Below are positions 1 to 7,816 of a DNA stretch of 64,000 nucleotides, piece by piece (the first letter of the stretch is position 1; each line of letters starts with the position of its first letter). The notes under the pieces are model-generated. The model saw only the letters and a program-made list of their open reading frames with translations. It made no database searches and was not told the DNA's origin. The DNA lies in contig JACYUQ010000005.1 of NCBI GenBank assembly GCA_014841835.1, positions 124,001 to 188,000 of the forward strand, given 5' to 3'. The DNA comes from Oxalobacteraceae sp. CFBP 13730. GTDB lineage: Bacteria > Pseudomonadota > Gammaproteobacteria > Burkholderiales > Burkholderiaceae_D. A program made the translations under genes and the position numbers.

Positions 1-319
1 GCTGAACTATGCGGGAAAGTGCCTTTCCTATTTTGAAGCGTCTCATGGCCTTTAAAAGGGGCAGCGTTTTCGTACTTACAACCGCAGTCGAAACGCTAAC
101 TTTACCGTTCTGTCCTGATATCTCGCTCCAGTAGGCAGGCGACATACTATAAGCGGGAAGGCTGATTCACAACCGAGTTCGAATCATGACCTTTTTCCAA
201 TCCGTAGCGCTACTTCCCGCTTTGATCTTTGTCCAAATTTCACTTTTATTTTTGGCTGCATGTATTCGCCCTCCTGCTAGACGTGCACTGAAAGCCTTGT
301 GCCGCTATTGCCCCTCCAC
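1..319. other. Non-coding AT-richer stretch left of the moaC remnant
   Basis: No reading frame with recognisable coding character is visible here. Base composition is clearly more AT-rich than the moaC fragment that follows. It contains a perfect 10-bp inverted repeat, AAGCGGGAAG at 151-160 and CTTCCCGCTT at 213-222, with 52 bases between the arms. The stretch ends where moaC homology begins at about 320, so it is probably foreign or rearranged DNA that replaced the 5' part of moaC. I cannot name it. Confidence 0.5.
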
Positions 320-484
320 AAGACCGAGGTCGAGATGGAAGCGCTGACCGCCGTGCAGATTGGCCTGCTGACCGAGTACGACATGTGCAAGGCGGTCGAC
401 CGCAGCATGGTCATGACGGATGTGCGGGTGCTCGAAAAGCATGGCGGCAAGAGCGGGGACTGGACTGCCGCCATCGACGTCTGA
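320..484 (+). pseudogene. moaC: 3' remnant of moaC (cyclic pyranopterin monophosphate synthase)
   Basis: The frame ending in TGA at 482-484 encodes a MoaC C-terminus: the KT-VEMEALTA segment, then TEYDMCKAVDRSM, then LEKHGGKSGDW. These match the conserved active-site end of MoaC, which converts the cyclic GTP-derived intermediate to cyclic pyranopterin monophosphate in molybdenum cofactor synthesis. Homology begins abruptly at the Lys codon at 320-322. The preceding in-frame residues (from a GTG at 299) do not look like MoaC, and about 100 N-terminal residues are missing. It is therefore read as a broken gene, not an intact short one. A mis-join in the assembly would look the same. Confidence 0.75.
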
Positions 485-485
485 C

Positions 486-1454
486 TCAGTTAAGGGCTTT
501 CGGCAACGGCAATCCTTCCGTAATGGCCAGATGTTCCATCGCATCTTCCATCACGACGCGCGCCCGCCCTGCCGCCATTTTCAGCCGCGCATGCAGCACC
601 TCGTCTTCCGGATTGCGATGGGCGCACTGGTCGCTGTAGCGCTCGAAGCTGGAAATCATCATCAGGATCTCGGACAAGTGGCGCGGGCATTCGCAATTGA
701 GGCGATTGGCTGCCGCCGTCATGATGTTGCCCAGCGCCTCGTCGTCGAAACGGGGCGGCGCCACGGGCGGCAGTGGCTGCTCCTGCAGCGGCGGACGGTG
801 GCCGGTCAGGGCCGACTGGCACAGCAACGCCAGTTCGGACAGGTCAGCCGGAATACGCGCGACCAGGCAACCTTGCGCGCGCAGGGCGCGAATCGTGGCA
901 CTGGAACAAAAGCGGTACAACACCACGACGGCCGCGACGCCGCTGGCCTCGCGTGCGGCGGCAATCGGCGCGATGCCGGAATCGTCGAGTTCGGACTGCT
1001 CGATCACCAGCACGTCAGCCCCCACGTCGCGCGGCAATCCCGGCGCTTGCACCAGCGTAGCGCAATGACCGCGCACGTCCAGTCCGAGAGAAGCTTGTCC
1101 GGTCGCGGCGATACGCCGTGACAGCATGGCGCCAACCAGCAGCACGCGTGCTGGCGACGTAGCGATCGCTCTGGACTGGCCATCCAGGCCCAGCATCGAT
1201 TGGAGCTGCTCACGATTCAAGCCCGCCAGTACGCCGATCGAATGGCCTTGATCGACCAGTTGCTTGAGCAGGCCCAGGCGCGCAACCTGCTCCGCCGAAT
1301 ACAAGCGCTGACCGCGCTCGGAGCGCTGCGCATCTGACAGGCTGTAGCGGCGCTCCCAGACGCGCAGCGTTTCTACCGGCAAACCCGCCAGGCGCGCAGC
1401 TGCACCGGTTCGGTACATGATCGGTTCATGATGTGATCTTAGCGAGTTTCCCAT
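486..1454 (-). CDS. MerR-family transcriptional regulator with degenerate C-terminal sensor region
   Basis: A 322-residue protein whose N-terminus is a MerR-type winged helix: MYRTGAAARLAGLPVETLRV, WERRY, then GQRLYSAEQVARLGLLKQL. The family binds promoter spacers and responds to a ligand or stress. The remaining ~230 residues hold an alpha/beta segment (RVLLVGAMLSRR to about residue 200) that resembles a receiver- or B12-binding-like fold but lacks the DxHxxG cobalamin motif, followed by a helical tail. I chose the ATG at 1454 because AAGGGA lies 7 bases upstream; an ATG 12 codons later has no Shine-Dalgarno sequence. The gene is divergent from the fasciclin gene and convergent with the moaC remnant. 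Ligand and target are unknown; the neighbouring fasciclin gene is a candidate target by position only. Confidence 0.75.
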   Translation of the reverse strand: MGNSLRSHHEPIMYRTGAAARLAGLPVETLRVWERRYSLSDAQRSERGQRLYSAEQVARLGLLKQLVDQGHSIGVLAGLNREQLQSMLGLDGQSRAIATSPARVLLVGAMLSRRIAATGQASLGLDVRGHCATLVQAPGLPRDVGADVLVIEQSELDDSGIAPIAAAREASGVAAVVVLYRFCSSATIRALRAQGCLVARIPADLSELALLCQSALTGHRPPLQEQPLPPVAPPRFDDEALGNIMTAAANRLNCECPRHLSEILMMISSFERYSDQCAHRNPEDEVLHARLKMAAGRARVVMEDAMEHLAITEGLPLPKALN

Positions 1455-1586
1455 AATATCGTCCCTTGATTGAACCTTTATTATCCTACAGAAACGGTGC
1501 ACACGTTAGACAATTGAGAAAAATCAGCCTACATTACTCCTAACGCGGTTCATACTGAGCTGCGAAAAACCACATGGAGTCATACG

Positions 1587-2042
1587 ATGAAAAAATTTCT
1601 GATCGCACTGCCACTCGCCTTCGCCTTCGGCGCCGCCAACGCAGCAGATATCGTTGATACCGCCAAATCGGCTGGCACGTTCAACACGCTGGTCACGGCT
1701 GTCCAGGCTGCCGGCCTGACCGACACCCTGAAGGGTCCGGGCCCGTTCACCGTGTTCGCGCCGACTGACGCAGCATTTGCCAAGATTCCAAAAGCCAAGC
1801 TCGACGCACTGCTGAAAGACAAGGCCGCGCTGACCAAGGTGCTGACGTACCACGTGGTGCCAGGCACCGTGAAGGCAGCCGACGTCAAGCCAGGCGACGT
1901 CAAGACCGTTGAAGGCAGCGCCTTCAAGGTGAAAGTCGCTGGCGGCAAAGTCATGGTCGACAAGGCCACCGTCACCAAGACCGACATCGTCGCCGACAAC
2001 GGCGTGATCCACGTCATCGACACGGTCATCATGCCAAAATAA
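1587..2042 (+). CDS. Secreted fasciclin (FAS1) domain protein
   Basis: A 151-residue protein with a classic signal peptide (MKKFLIALPLAFAFGAANA, cleavage before ADIV) followed by one FAS1 domain. The conserved FAS1 blocks are visible: FNTLVTAVQAAGL, then GPFTVFAPTDAAFAKIP, LTYHVVPGTV, and NGVIHVIDTVIMP at the very end. FAS1 proteins are usually periplasmic or extracellular adhesion-type proteins; a specific role cannot be read from sequence. A GGAG Shine-Dalgarno sequence sits 8 bases before the ATG, and a hairpin follows the stop codon, so it is probably monocistronic. A MerR-type regulator is divergent from it. Confidence 0.92.
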   Translation: MKKFLIALPLAFAFGAANAADIVDTAKSAGTFNTLVTAVQAAGLTDTLKGPGPFTVFAPTDAAFAKIPKAKLDALLKDKAALTKVLTYHVVPGTVKAADVKPGDVKTVEGSAFKVKVAGGKVMVDKATVTKTDIVADNGVIHVIDTVIMPK

Positions 2043-2075
2043 TCACAAACTTCCTGTGCGTTAGGGAACGTTAAA

Positions 2076-2115
2076 GCGCCCCCGCTGCCCGGCATTGCCG
2101 GATAGCGGGGGCGTT
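2076..2115 (+). terminator. Hairpin after the fasciclin gene
   Basis: CGCCCCCGCT (2077-2086) pairs with AGCGGGGGCG (2104-2113), with a smaller CCGGC/GCCGG hairpin in the loop. Only a short T-rich tail follows, so termination efficiency is uncertain. Confidence 0.6.
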
Positions 2116-2198
2116 GTCGTATCGGCTGGCATGGCGCGCGTGGTACATTCCCGGCTTGCCTGCGGCACCCGGCCGCGGGACTGATCGACGAGGATGGC

Positions 2199-4265
2199 AT
2201 GAAATTTCGTTTGATGACGGTGGCAGCGGCGACCCTGGCCGCCACCACCGCAATGGCCGCGCCGCGCGGCTTCACCGTGGAAGACCTGGTCAATATGGAA
2301 CGGGTCGGTAGCCCGGCCGTATCGCCCGACGCCACGCGCGTGATTTATACCGTGCGCAGCACCGACATGGAAAAGAACCGCGGCAACACCCAACTCTGGA
2401 TGATCGACCTGCGCGCCGCCAAGCCGACGCCGCAGCGCCTGACCGACCATGCATCGAGCAGCGCCGATCCGGAATGGTCGCCGTCGGGCGACGCCGTGTA
2501 CTTCCTGTCCGCGCGTTCGGGCTCGTCGCAGGTTTGGCGCCAGCCCGTGGCCGGCGGCGCGCCCGTCAAGGTCACCGATCTGCCGCTGGACGTCGACAAC
2601 TTCCGCGTTGCGCCCACGGGCGACCGTCTGGCGTTCAGCCTGGCGGTGTTCCGTGACTGCGCCGACCTGGCCTGCACCAAGGCCCGGCTTGATGCGAAAG
2701 AAAAAGAAAAGGCCACCGGCAAGGTCTATGATCGCCTGTTCGCGCGCCACTGGGATACCTGGAACGACCACCGCAATGCGGTGCTGTTCTCGGCGCCGAT
2801 CGGCGCAGCAGGCGCGATCACCGGCGAGCCGGTCAGCCTGTCGGGTTCGCTCGACGGCGACGTGCCTTCGAAGCCTTTCGGCGACCGCGAAGAATACCGC
2901 TTCAGCCCGGACGGCAAGACCGTCGTGTTCTCTGCCCGCATCGCTGGCAAGACCGAAGCCTGGTCGACCAACTTTGACCTGTACAGCGTGCCTGCTGCAG
3001 GCGGCACCGCCCCACGCAACCTGACGGCGGACAATCCGGCCTGGGACACCAAGGGCACGTTCTCGCCCGATGGCCGCACGCTGGCCTATCTGGCGATGGC
3101 GCGCCCCGGCTTCGAGGCCGACCGCTACCAGATCATGCTGATGGATGTGGCGACCGGCACCAAGCGCCCGCTGGCAGCCAACTGGGACCGCTCGGCCGGC
3201 AGCCTGGTCTGGCGCGCCGATGGCAAAGCGCTGATCGTCGATGCGGAAGACATCGGCCAGCACCGCCTGTTCTCCATCGACGTGGCCGGTGGCAAGGTCA
3301 CGCCGCTGACCGACACCGGCGCCGTGGGCGCGTTCGACCTGCGCCGCGATACGCTGGTCTACACCCATGCGAACCTGTCCGCGGGTGCGCAATTGTTTTC
3401 GATGAAGCTGGGCGCCAAGCCGAAGCAACTGACCACCTTGAACACCGAGCTGTTGAAGGATGTACGCTGGGGCGAGGCCGAGCAGTTCTCGTTCGCCGGC
3501 GCCAATGGCGACACCGTGTACGGTTACGTGATGAAGCCGTGGAACGCGCAGCCGGGCCAGAAATACCCGGTCGCGTTCATTGTCCACGGCGGCCCGCAAG
3601 GCAGCTTCGGCAACAGCTGGAGCTACCGCTGGAATCCCCAGACCTATGCCGGCGCCGGCTATGCGGCCGTATTCATCGACTTCCATGGCTCGACCGGCTA
3701 CGGCCAGAAATTTACCGACTCGATCAGCAACGACTGGGGCGGCAAGCCGCTGATCGACCTGCAAAAGGGTTACGACGCCGCCGTGAAGAAGTTCCCGTGG
3801 CTGGACCGCTCACGCGACTGCGCGCTGGGCGCGTCGTATGGCGGCTACATGATGAACTGGATCGCCGGTAACTGGTCGGATGAGTTCAAGTGCATCGTCA
3901 ATCACGACGGCGTGTTCGACACGCGCGGCATGGCGTACTCGACCGAGGAGCAGTGGTTCACGGACTGGGAGAATGGCGGGCCATACTACAAGGTGCCGGA
4001 GAACCATGAGCGCTTCAATCCGGTTCATCATGTTGCAAAGTGGAAGACGCCGATGCTGGTGATCCAGGGCGATCTGGACTTCCGGATTCCAACGGCGCAA
4101 GGGCTGGGGACGTTCACGGCGCTGCAGCGACAGGGTGTCGAGAGCAAGCTGCTGGTGTTCCCGGATGAGAATCACTGGGTGCTGAAGCCTGCCAATTCGG
4201 TGCAGTGGCATCACACGGTGAATGCGTGGCTGGATCGGTTCTTGAAGGCGCAGCCAGCGAAGTGA
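2199..4265 (+). CDS. Secreted S9-family prolyl oligopeptidase-type peptidase
   Basis: A 688-residue protein with a signal peptide (MKFRLMTVAAATLAATTAMA). The first ~430 residues form WD40/TolB-like beta-propeller repeats (for example DPEWSPSGDAVYFLSARSG and YRFSPDGKTVVFSARI). The C-terminal alpha/beta hydrolase domain carries the S9 triad: Ser546 in GASYGGYMMNW, Asp627 in GDLDFRIP and His659 in DENHWV. FIVHGGPQGSFGNSW is the oxyanion-side motif. It resembles acylaminoacyl-peptidase/dipeptidyl-peptidase enzymes that trim peptides in the periplasm or outside the cell. A GAGG Shine-Dalgarno sequence precedes the ATG. A strong terminator follows, and the upstream hairpin separates it from the fasciclin gene. 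Confidence 0.93.
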   Translation: MKFRLMTVAAATLAATTAMAAPRGFTVEDLVNMERVGSPAVSPDATRVIYTVRSTDMEKNRGNTQLWMIDLRAAKPTPQRLTDHASSSADPEWSPSGDAVYFLSARSGSSQVWRQPVAGGAPVKVTDLPLDVDNFRVAPTGDRLAFSLAVFRDCADLACTKARLDAKEKEKATGKVYDRLFARHWDTWNDHRNAVLFSAPIGAAGAITGEPVSLSGSLDGDVPSKPFGDREEYRFSPDGKTVVFSARIAGKTEAWSTNFDLYSVPAAGGTAPRNLTADNPAWDTKGTFSPDGRTLAYLAMARPGFEADRYQIMLMDVATGTKRPLAANWDRSAGSLVWRADGKALIVDAEDIGQHRLFSIDVAGGKVTPLTDTGAVGAFDLRRDTLVYTHANLSAGAQLFSMKLGAKPKQLTTLNTELLKDVRWGEAEQFSFAGANGDTVYGYVMKPWNAQPGQKYPVAFIVHGGPQGSFGNSWSYRWNPQTYAGAGYAAVFIDFHGSTGYGQKFTDSISNDWGGKPLIDLQKGYDAAVKKFPWLDRSRDCALGASYGGYMMNWIAGNWSDEFKCIVNHDGVFDTRGMAYSTEEQWFTDWENGGPYYKVPENHERFNPVHHVAKWKTPMLVIQGDLDFRIPTAQGLGTFTALQRQGVESKLLVFPDENHWVLKPANSVQWHHTVNAWLDRFLKAQPAK

Positions 4266-4275
4266 TGGTGGAATA

Positions 4276-4306
4276 AAAAAAGCCCGCTGGGAAGCGGGCT
4301 TTTTTG
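4276..4306. terminator. Bidirectional rho-independent terminator between S9 peptidase and pilin
   Basis: AGCCCGCT (4281-4288) pairs with AGCGGGCT (4293-4300) around a 4-base loop. An A-run lies on the left and a T-run on the right, so it can terminate both convergent genes. Confidence 0.9.
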
Positions 4307-4320
4307 TCTTACTGAGGGAA

Positions 4321-4809
4321 TTAACCGCCTGCAGCAGCAGTAGGTGGATTGTTTTTCGTAATTTCTGCGAGAGCGACAGCGTTGGTCACGGTAGTAGTAT
4401 TGGTCCACGTCACAGCCGATTCGCCGGTTACGTCTGGGGTCAGGGTGATAACCATACCATCGACACCGGTGCCGATACCTTTACCCAGCGTGACAGCCAC
4501 TGCGCCATCAGTAACAGCAACGCTGGCGATTTCTTTGGTTGCCTTGAAGTCGCTAGCTGCTGGGATGCCTGGTTTGCCGTTGTCGCATTCAGTCTTGACG
4601 CCGCCGTTTTCCTGGACGCAGACACCAACCGAAGTTTTGAGCGAAGCGACCGAGCCCAGAACCGCAGCGATCTTCGACTTGATGGTGTAGTTGCTGTACT
4701 GTGGAATTGCAACAGCCGCCAGAATACCGATAATTGCCACGACGATCATCAGTTCGATCAGGGTGAAGCCGCCTTCGGCCTTTTTGGTTTGCATTTGCTT
4801 GAAGTTCAT
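4321..4809 (-). CDS. pilA: Type IV major pilin (PilA-like)
   Basis: A 162-residue prepilin. The leader MNFKQMQTKKAEGG is followed by FTLIELMIVVAIIGILAAVA, the canonical type IV pilin N-terminal helix. Cleavage and N-methylation by prepilin peptidase would fall between Gly14 and Phe15, and the required Glu5 of the mature protein is present. A Cys pair 12 residues apart (CVQENGGVKTEC) could form a disulfide; it lies in the middle rather than at the usual C-terminal D-region, and the C-terminus ends in a Pro/Ala/Gly tail. The start was chosen by GGAG upstream and the leader length; a longer in-frame ATG at 4890 would give an implausible leader. The gene stands alone, with sigma-54-type promoter elements upstream. 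Confidence 0.93.
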   Translation of the reverse strand: MNFKQMQTKKAEGGFTLIELMIVVAIIGILAAVAIPQYSNYTIKSKIAAVLGSVASLKTSVGVCVQENGGVKTECDNGKPGIPAASDFKATKEIASVAVTDGAVAVTLGKGIGTGVDGMVITLTPDVTGESAVTWTNTTTVTNAVALAEITKNNPPTAAAGG

Positions 4810-4885
4810 TTTAAATCTCCGGGTTGGGTATTTCAAAAAAGTGGACCTACGTATCTTGTGCTGCTCACTGCTACGCTTTCTTATA

Positions 4886-4901
4886 TGCAAGCGCTGTGCC
4901 A
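4886..4901 (-). promoter_or_regulatory. Sigma-54 (-24/-12) promoter for the pilin gene
   Basis: Read on the minus strand this is TGGCAC, 5 bases, TTGCA: the canonical RpoN promoter spacing. It lies 77 bases upstream of the pilin ATG. pilA genes in many proteobacteria use RpoN with the PilS/PilR system, which fits. Confidence 0.82.
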
Positions 4902-4945
4902 GCCCAAAAATGGCGTAAAACGGTCGATTTTATGAACAACAAACC

Positions 4946-4961
4946 AACAAACGCCTGTGCC
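4946..4961 (-). promoter_or_regulatory. Second, weaker sigma-54-like element
   Basis: The minus strand reads TGGCAC, 5 bases, TTTGT. It has the same TGGCACAG context as the proximal element and lies 60 bases further upstream. The -12 half is imperfect, so it may be a duplicated relic or a weak tandem promoter. Confidence 0.45.
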
Positions 4962-4981
4962 AGAACAAAAAACGGCCCCTG

Positions 4982-5025
4982 GAATGACAAATTTTGTCAG
5001 TGCCGTGCGGCAATTTTTGTCATTC
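4982..5025 (-). promoter_or_regulatory. Inverted-repeat activator site candidate upstream of the pilin gene
   Basis: GAATGACAAA (4982-4991) and TTTGTCATTC (5016-5025) form a perfect 10-bp inverted repeat, with another TTGTC in between. It sits about 80-140 bases upstream of the sigma-54 element, where an enhancer-binding protein such as PilR (which recognises TGTC-containing boxes) would be expected. The link to PilR is inferred from position and motif. Confidence 0.5.
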
Positions 5026-5061
5026 ACGGTCTGGATCAACAAAAAGTGGCGCACCAAATAG

Positions 5062-5089
5062 AAAACGGAGAGCTCGCGCTCCCCGTTTT
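5062..5089 (-). terminator. Rho-independent terminator after sucD
   Basis: AAAACGG and CCGTTTT flank an inner GAGC/GCTC stem, giving a hairpin with an A/T-rich base and a T-run on the minus-strand side, 27 bases past the sucD stop. Confidence 0.75.
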
Positions 5090-5115
5090 ATCTTACGACC
5101 AACAGATCGTCAGAA

Positions 5116-5997
5116 TTACAGCATGGCCTTCAGCAGACGCGCCATTTCCGACGGGTTCTTGGTGACGGTGATGCCGCATGCTTCCATGATTTCCAGCTTG
5201 GCTTGCGCGGTATCCGCACCGCCCGAGATCAGCGCGCCGGCGTGGCCCATGCGCTTGCCTGGTGGCGCGGTGACGCCAGCGATGAAGCCGACGACTGGCT
5301 TCTTCATGTTGTCCTTGATCCAGTAAGCCGCGTTGGCTTCGTCCGGACCACCGATTTCGCCGATCATGATGACCGCGTCGGTATCAGGATCGTCGTTGAA
5401 CATCTGCATGATGTCGATGTGCTTCAGACCGTTGATCGGGTCACCACCGATGCCGACTGCCGACGACTGGCCCAGGCCCAGTGCGGTCAGCTGTGCAACT
5501 GCTTCATACGTCAGGGTACCCGAACGCGAGACGACGCCGATGCGGCCCTTGCGGTGGATGTGACCTGGCATGATGCCGATCTTGATTTCGTCAGGGGTGA
5601 TCAGGCCTGGGCAGTTAGGGCCCAGCAGCAGGGTCTTCGAACCCGACTTAGCCATGCGGTCCTTGAGTTCCATCATGTCGCGGACTGGAATGCCTTCAGT
5701 GATGCAAATTGCCAGGTCCAGCTCGGCTTCGACGGCTTCCCAGATCGCAGCGGCTGCACCTGCTGGTGGGACATAGATCACCGACACGTTGGCGCCGGTT
5801 TCTTTTTTCGCTTCCGCGACGTTCGCGAAAATCGGGATGCCTTCGAAATCTTCGCCGGCTTTCTTCGGGTTCACGCCAGCAACGAAGGCTTCCTTGCCGT
5901 TTGCGTACTCGCGGCACATGCGGGTGTGGAACTGACCGGTCTTGCCGGTGATGCCCTGGGTGACTACTTTGGTATCTTTGTTGATCAGAATCGACAT
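5116..5997 (-). CDS. sucD: Succinate-CoA ligase (ADP-forming) alpha subunit
   Basis: A 293-residue protein of normal length for the alpha subunit. It interconverts succinyl-CoA and succinate with nucleotide phosphorylation in the TCA cycle, as a complex with SucC. The CoA-binding Rossmann part is at the N-terminus (VVTQGITGKTGQFHT). The phosphorylated active-site histidine is His252 in GHAGALISGG. LLGPNCPGLITP and VSRSGTLTYEA are family signatures. It lies directly downstream of sucC with a 19-base gap, so the two are surely co-transcribed; a terminator follows. Confidence 0.98.
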   Translation of the reverse strand: MSILINKDTKVVTQGITGKTGQFHTRMCREYANGKEAFVAGVNPKKAGEDFEGIPIFANVAEAKKETGANVSVIYVPPAGAAAAIWEAVEAELDLAICITEGIPVRDMMELKDRMAKSGSKTLLLGPNCPGLITPDEIKIGIMPGHIHRKGRIGVVSRSGTLTYEAVAQLTALGLGQSSAVGIGGDPINGLKHIDIMQMFNDDPDTDAVIMIGEIGGPDEANAAYWIKDNMKKPVVGFIAGVTAPPGKRMGHAGALISGGADTAQAKLEIMEACGITVTKNPSEMARLLKAML

Positions 5998-6016
5998 TTT
6001 TTTATTTCCTTAGCAA

Positions 6017-7186
6017 TTAGGCTTGACCGGCAGCAGCGGCGACGACCGACTTGGCTGCGTCTTCCATCGTGTCTGCGGCGATGATTGGCAGGCCCGATTC
6101 GGCCAGCATCTTCTTGCCCAGGTCTTCGTTGGTGCCCTTCATGCGCACGACCAGCGGCACTTGCAGCGAAACGGCTTTCGATGCAGCGATCACGCCTTCG
6201 GCGATGACGTCGCAACGCATGATGCCGCCGAAGATGTTGACCAGAATGGCTTTCAGGTCAGGGTTCTTCAGCATGATCTTGAACGCCTCGGTCACTTTCT
6301 CAGCCGTGGCGCCACCGCCGACGTCGAGGAAGTTGGCTGGCTCGCCGCCGAACAGCTTGATGGTGTCCATGGTTGCCATGGCCAGGCCGGCGCCGTTCAC
6401 CAGGCAGCCGATGTTGCCGTCGAGCGAGATGTAAGCCAGATCGAATTTCGATGCTTCGACTTCGGCTGCGTCTTCTTCGTCCAGATCGCGGTAAGCGACG
6501 ATTTCAGGACGGCGATACAGTGCGTTCGCGTCGAAGTTGAATTTGGCGTCCAGGGCGATGATCTTGCCGCTGCCGGTGACGATCAGCGGGTTGATTTCGG
6601 CCAGCGATGCATCGGTTTCCCAGTAGGCTTTGTACAGGCCTTGCAGGTTCGCACGTGCGTCGGCGATCGAGCCGGCTGGCACACCGATCTTGGCGGCGAC
6701 GTCGTCAGCCTGCTCATCGGTCAGGCCGACTTTCGGGTCGATGATGACGTTGTGGATTTTTTCCGGGTTGCTGTGCGCGACTTCTTCGATGTCCATGCCG
6801 CCTTCCGACGAGGCCATCAGCACGACTTTCTGGCTGACGCGGTCGGTGACGAGCGAGACATACAGTTCTTGCTTGATGTCGGCGCCTTCTTCGACCATCA
6901 GGCGACGGACTTTCTGGCCTTCCGGGCTGGTCTGGTGCGTGATCAGCTGCATGCCCATGATCTGGTCAGCGTATTCCTTGACCTGCTCGAGCGATTTGGC
7001 GACCTTGACTCCGCCGCCCTTGCCGCGGCCACCAGCGTGGATCTGCGCCTTGACGACCCAGACCGGACCACCCAGTTCTTCAGCAGCTTTGACAGCCTCT
7101 TCGACCGACATGCACGGAATGCCGCGCGGAACGGTCACCCCGAATTTTCGGAGGATTTCTTTGCCCTGATACTCATGGATCTTCAT
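6017..7186 (-). CDS. sucC: Succinate-CoA ligase (ADP-forming) beta subunit
   Basis: A 389-residue ATP-grasp protein that binds nucleotide and pairs with SucD. It begins MKIHEYQGKEILRKFGV, the standard start of the family. It shows the ATP-grasp segment VVKAQIHAGGRGKGGGVK, the metal-site region AEINPLIVT, and the C-terminal ligase domain GGIMRCDVIAEGVIAA. Length and motifs are complete. The gene is first in the sucCD pair; sucD follows immediately. Confidence 0.98.
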   Translation of the reverse strand: MKIHEYQGKEILRKFGVTVPRGIPCMSVEEAVKAAEELGGPVWVVKAQIHAGGRGKGGGVKVAKSLEQVKEYADQIMGMQLITHQTSPEGQKVRRLMVEEGADIKQELYVSLVTDRVSQKVVLMASSEGGMDIEEVAHSNPEKIHNVIIDPKVGLTDEQADDVAAKIGVPAGSIADARANLQGLYKAYWETDASLAEINPLIVTGSGKIIALDAKFNFDANALYRRPEIVAYRDLDEEDAAEVEASKFDLAYISLDGNIGCLVNGAGLAMATMDTIKLFGGEPANFLDVGGGATAEKVTEAFKIMLKNPDLKAILVNIFGGIMRCDVIAEGVIAASKAVSLQVPLVVRMKGTNEDLGKKMLAESGLPIIAADTMEDAAKSVVAAAAGQA

Positions 7187-7252
7187 GCTGGCTTCCCTTC
7201 TATCTATTACTGAATTAGAAACGGTTGAACTACAAAAAAAACAAACGACGAC

Positions 7253-7816
7253 TTAACCCGACACGGCCTTGATGGACCAGCGCGGGTAATATTTGGCCAC
7301 GGCGGGGCCGTCGCTGCGCAGGGCATGGCAACGGTCGAGCTCAAATGGACGGTCGGATGACGTGACGCCTTGCCCGCCTGGGGCATCGACGGTGTCGTCA
7401 GCAAAGGCTTGCAGCGCTGCGGTGGGCAGCACCTGGGCCAGTTCGGTCAGATGGGTGCAGCCGAGCACGCCGGACAGGCGGTCTTTCAGATGCAACCGGA
7501 AATGGTTCACGAGCGAGAGCCCGATCAACTTCTTGTAGGCAGGGCCGATGGTATCGCAAAAGCCCGGATACGGGACGGCATCGGATGCGGCTTCGGCATC
7601 AACGATGTTCAGGTCACGGTCGATCGTGACGCGCAGCTTCAGGTCGTGCACTGGCGTGCCGCCAGGCCGTTCGCCGGAAGCAAGTTCAACAGTACGCGTT
7701 TTCACATCGCGGATGCTGGCATCAAGATCCCACATGCCATCGTCGCGCGCATAGGCGTCGACTGTGATGGCGCGCGTATGCCGGAGCGAGCGCGATACGG
7801 GAAGAGACAAAGGCAT
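7253..7816 (-). CDS. DUF2889 domain protein
   Basis: A 187-residue cytosolic protein starting MPLSLPVSRSLRHTRAI. It contains the blocks R-DDGMWDLDASIRDVK, HDLKLRVTIDRDLNI and GCTHLTELAQVLPTAALQ, typical of the DUF2889 family, whose biochemical role is not established. The start is uncertain: no good Shine-Dalgarno sequence precedes this ATG, and a GTG 20 codons upstream is open in frame. It lies 66 bases downstream of the sucC start on the same strand, as a separate unit. Confidence 0.75.
   Translation of the reverse strand: MPLSLPVSRSLRHTRAITVDAYARDDGMWDLDASIRDVKTRTVELASGERPGGTPVHDLKLRVTIDRDLNIVDAEAASDAVPYPGFCDTIGPAYKKLIGLSLVNHFRLHLKDRLSGVLGCTHLTELAQVLPTAALQAFADDTVDAPGGQGVTSSDRPFELDRCHALRSDGPAVAKYYPRWSIKAVSG

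Noticed and set aside
170..192. tRNA-like T-loop GTTCGAATC
   Set aside because: The flanking bases do not pair to form a T-stem, and no acceptor or anticodon arms can be built around it.
299..484. Short intact gene starting at the GTG at 299
   Set aside because: Only the part from about 320 matches MoaC; the first residues are unrelated, so it is a remnant.
2061..3764. 567-codon open frame antisense to the S9 peptidase
   Set aside because: High GC makes long antisense frames common; it has no family features, while the plus-strand frame has a full catalytic triad.
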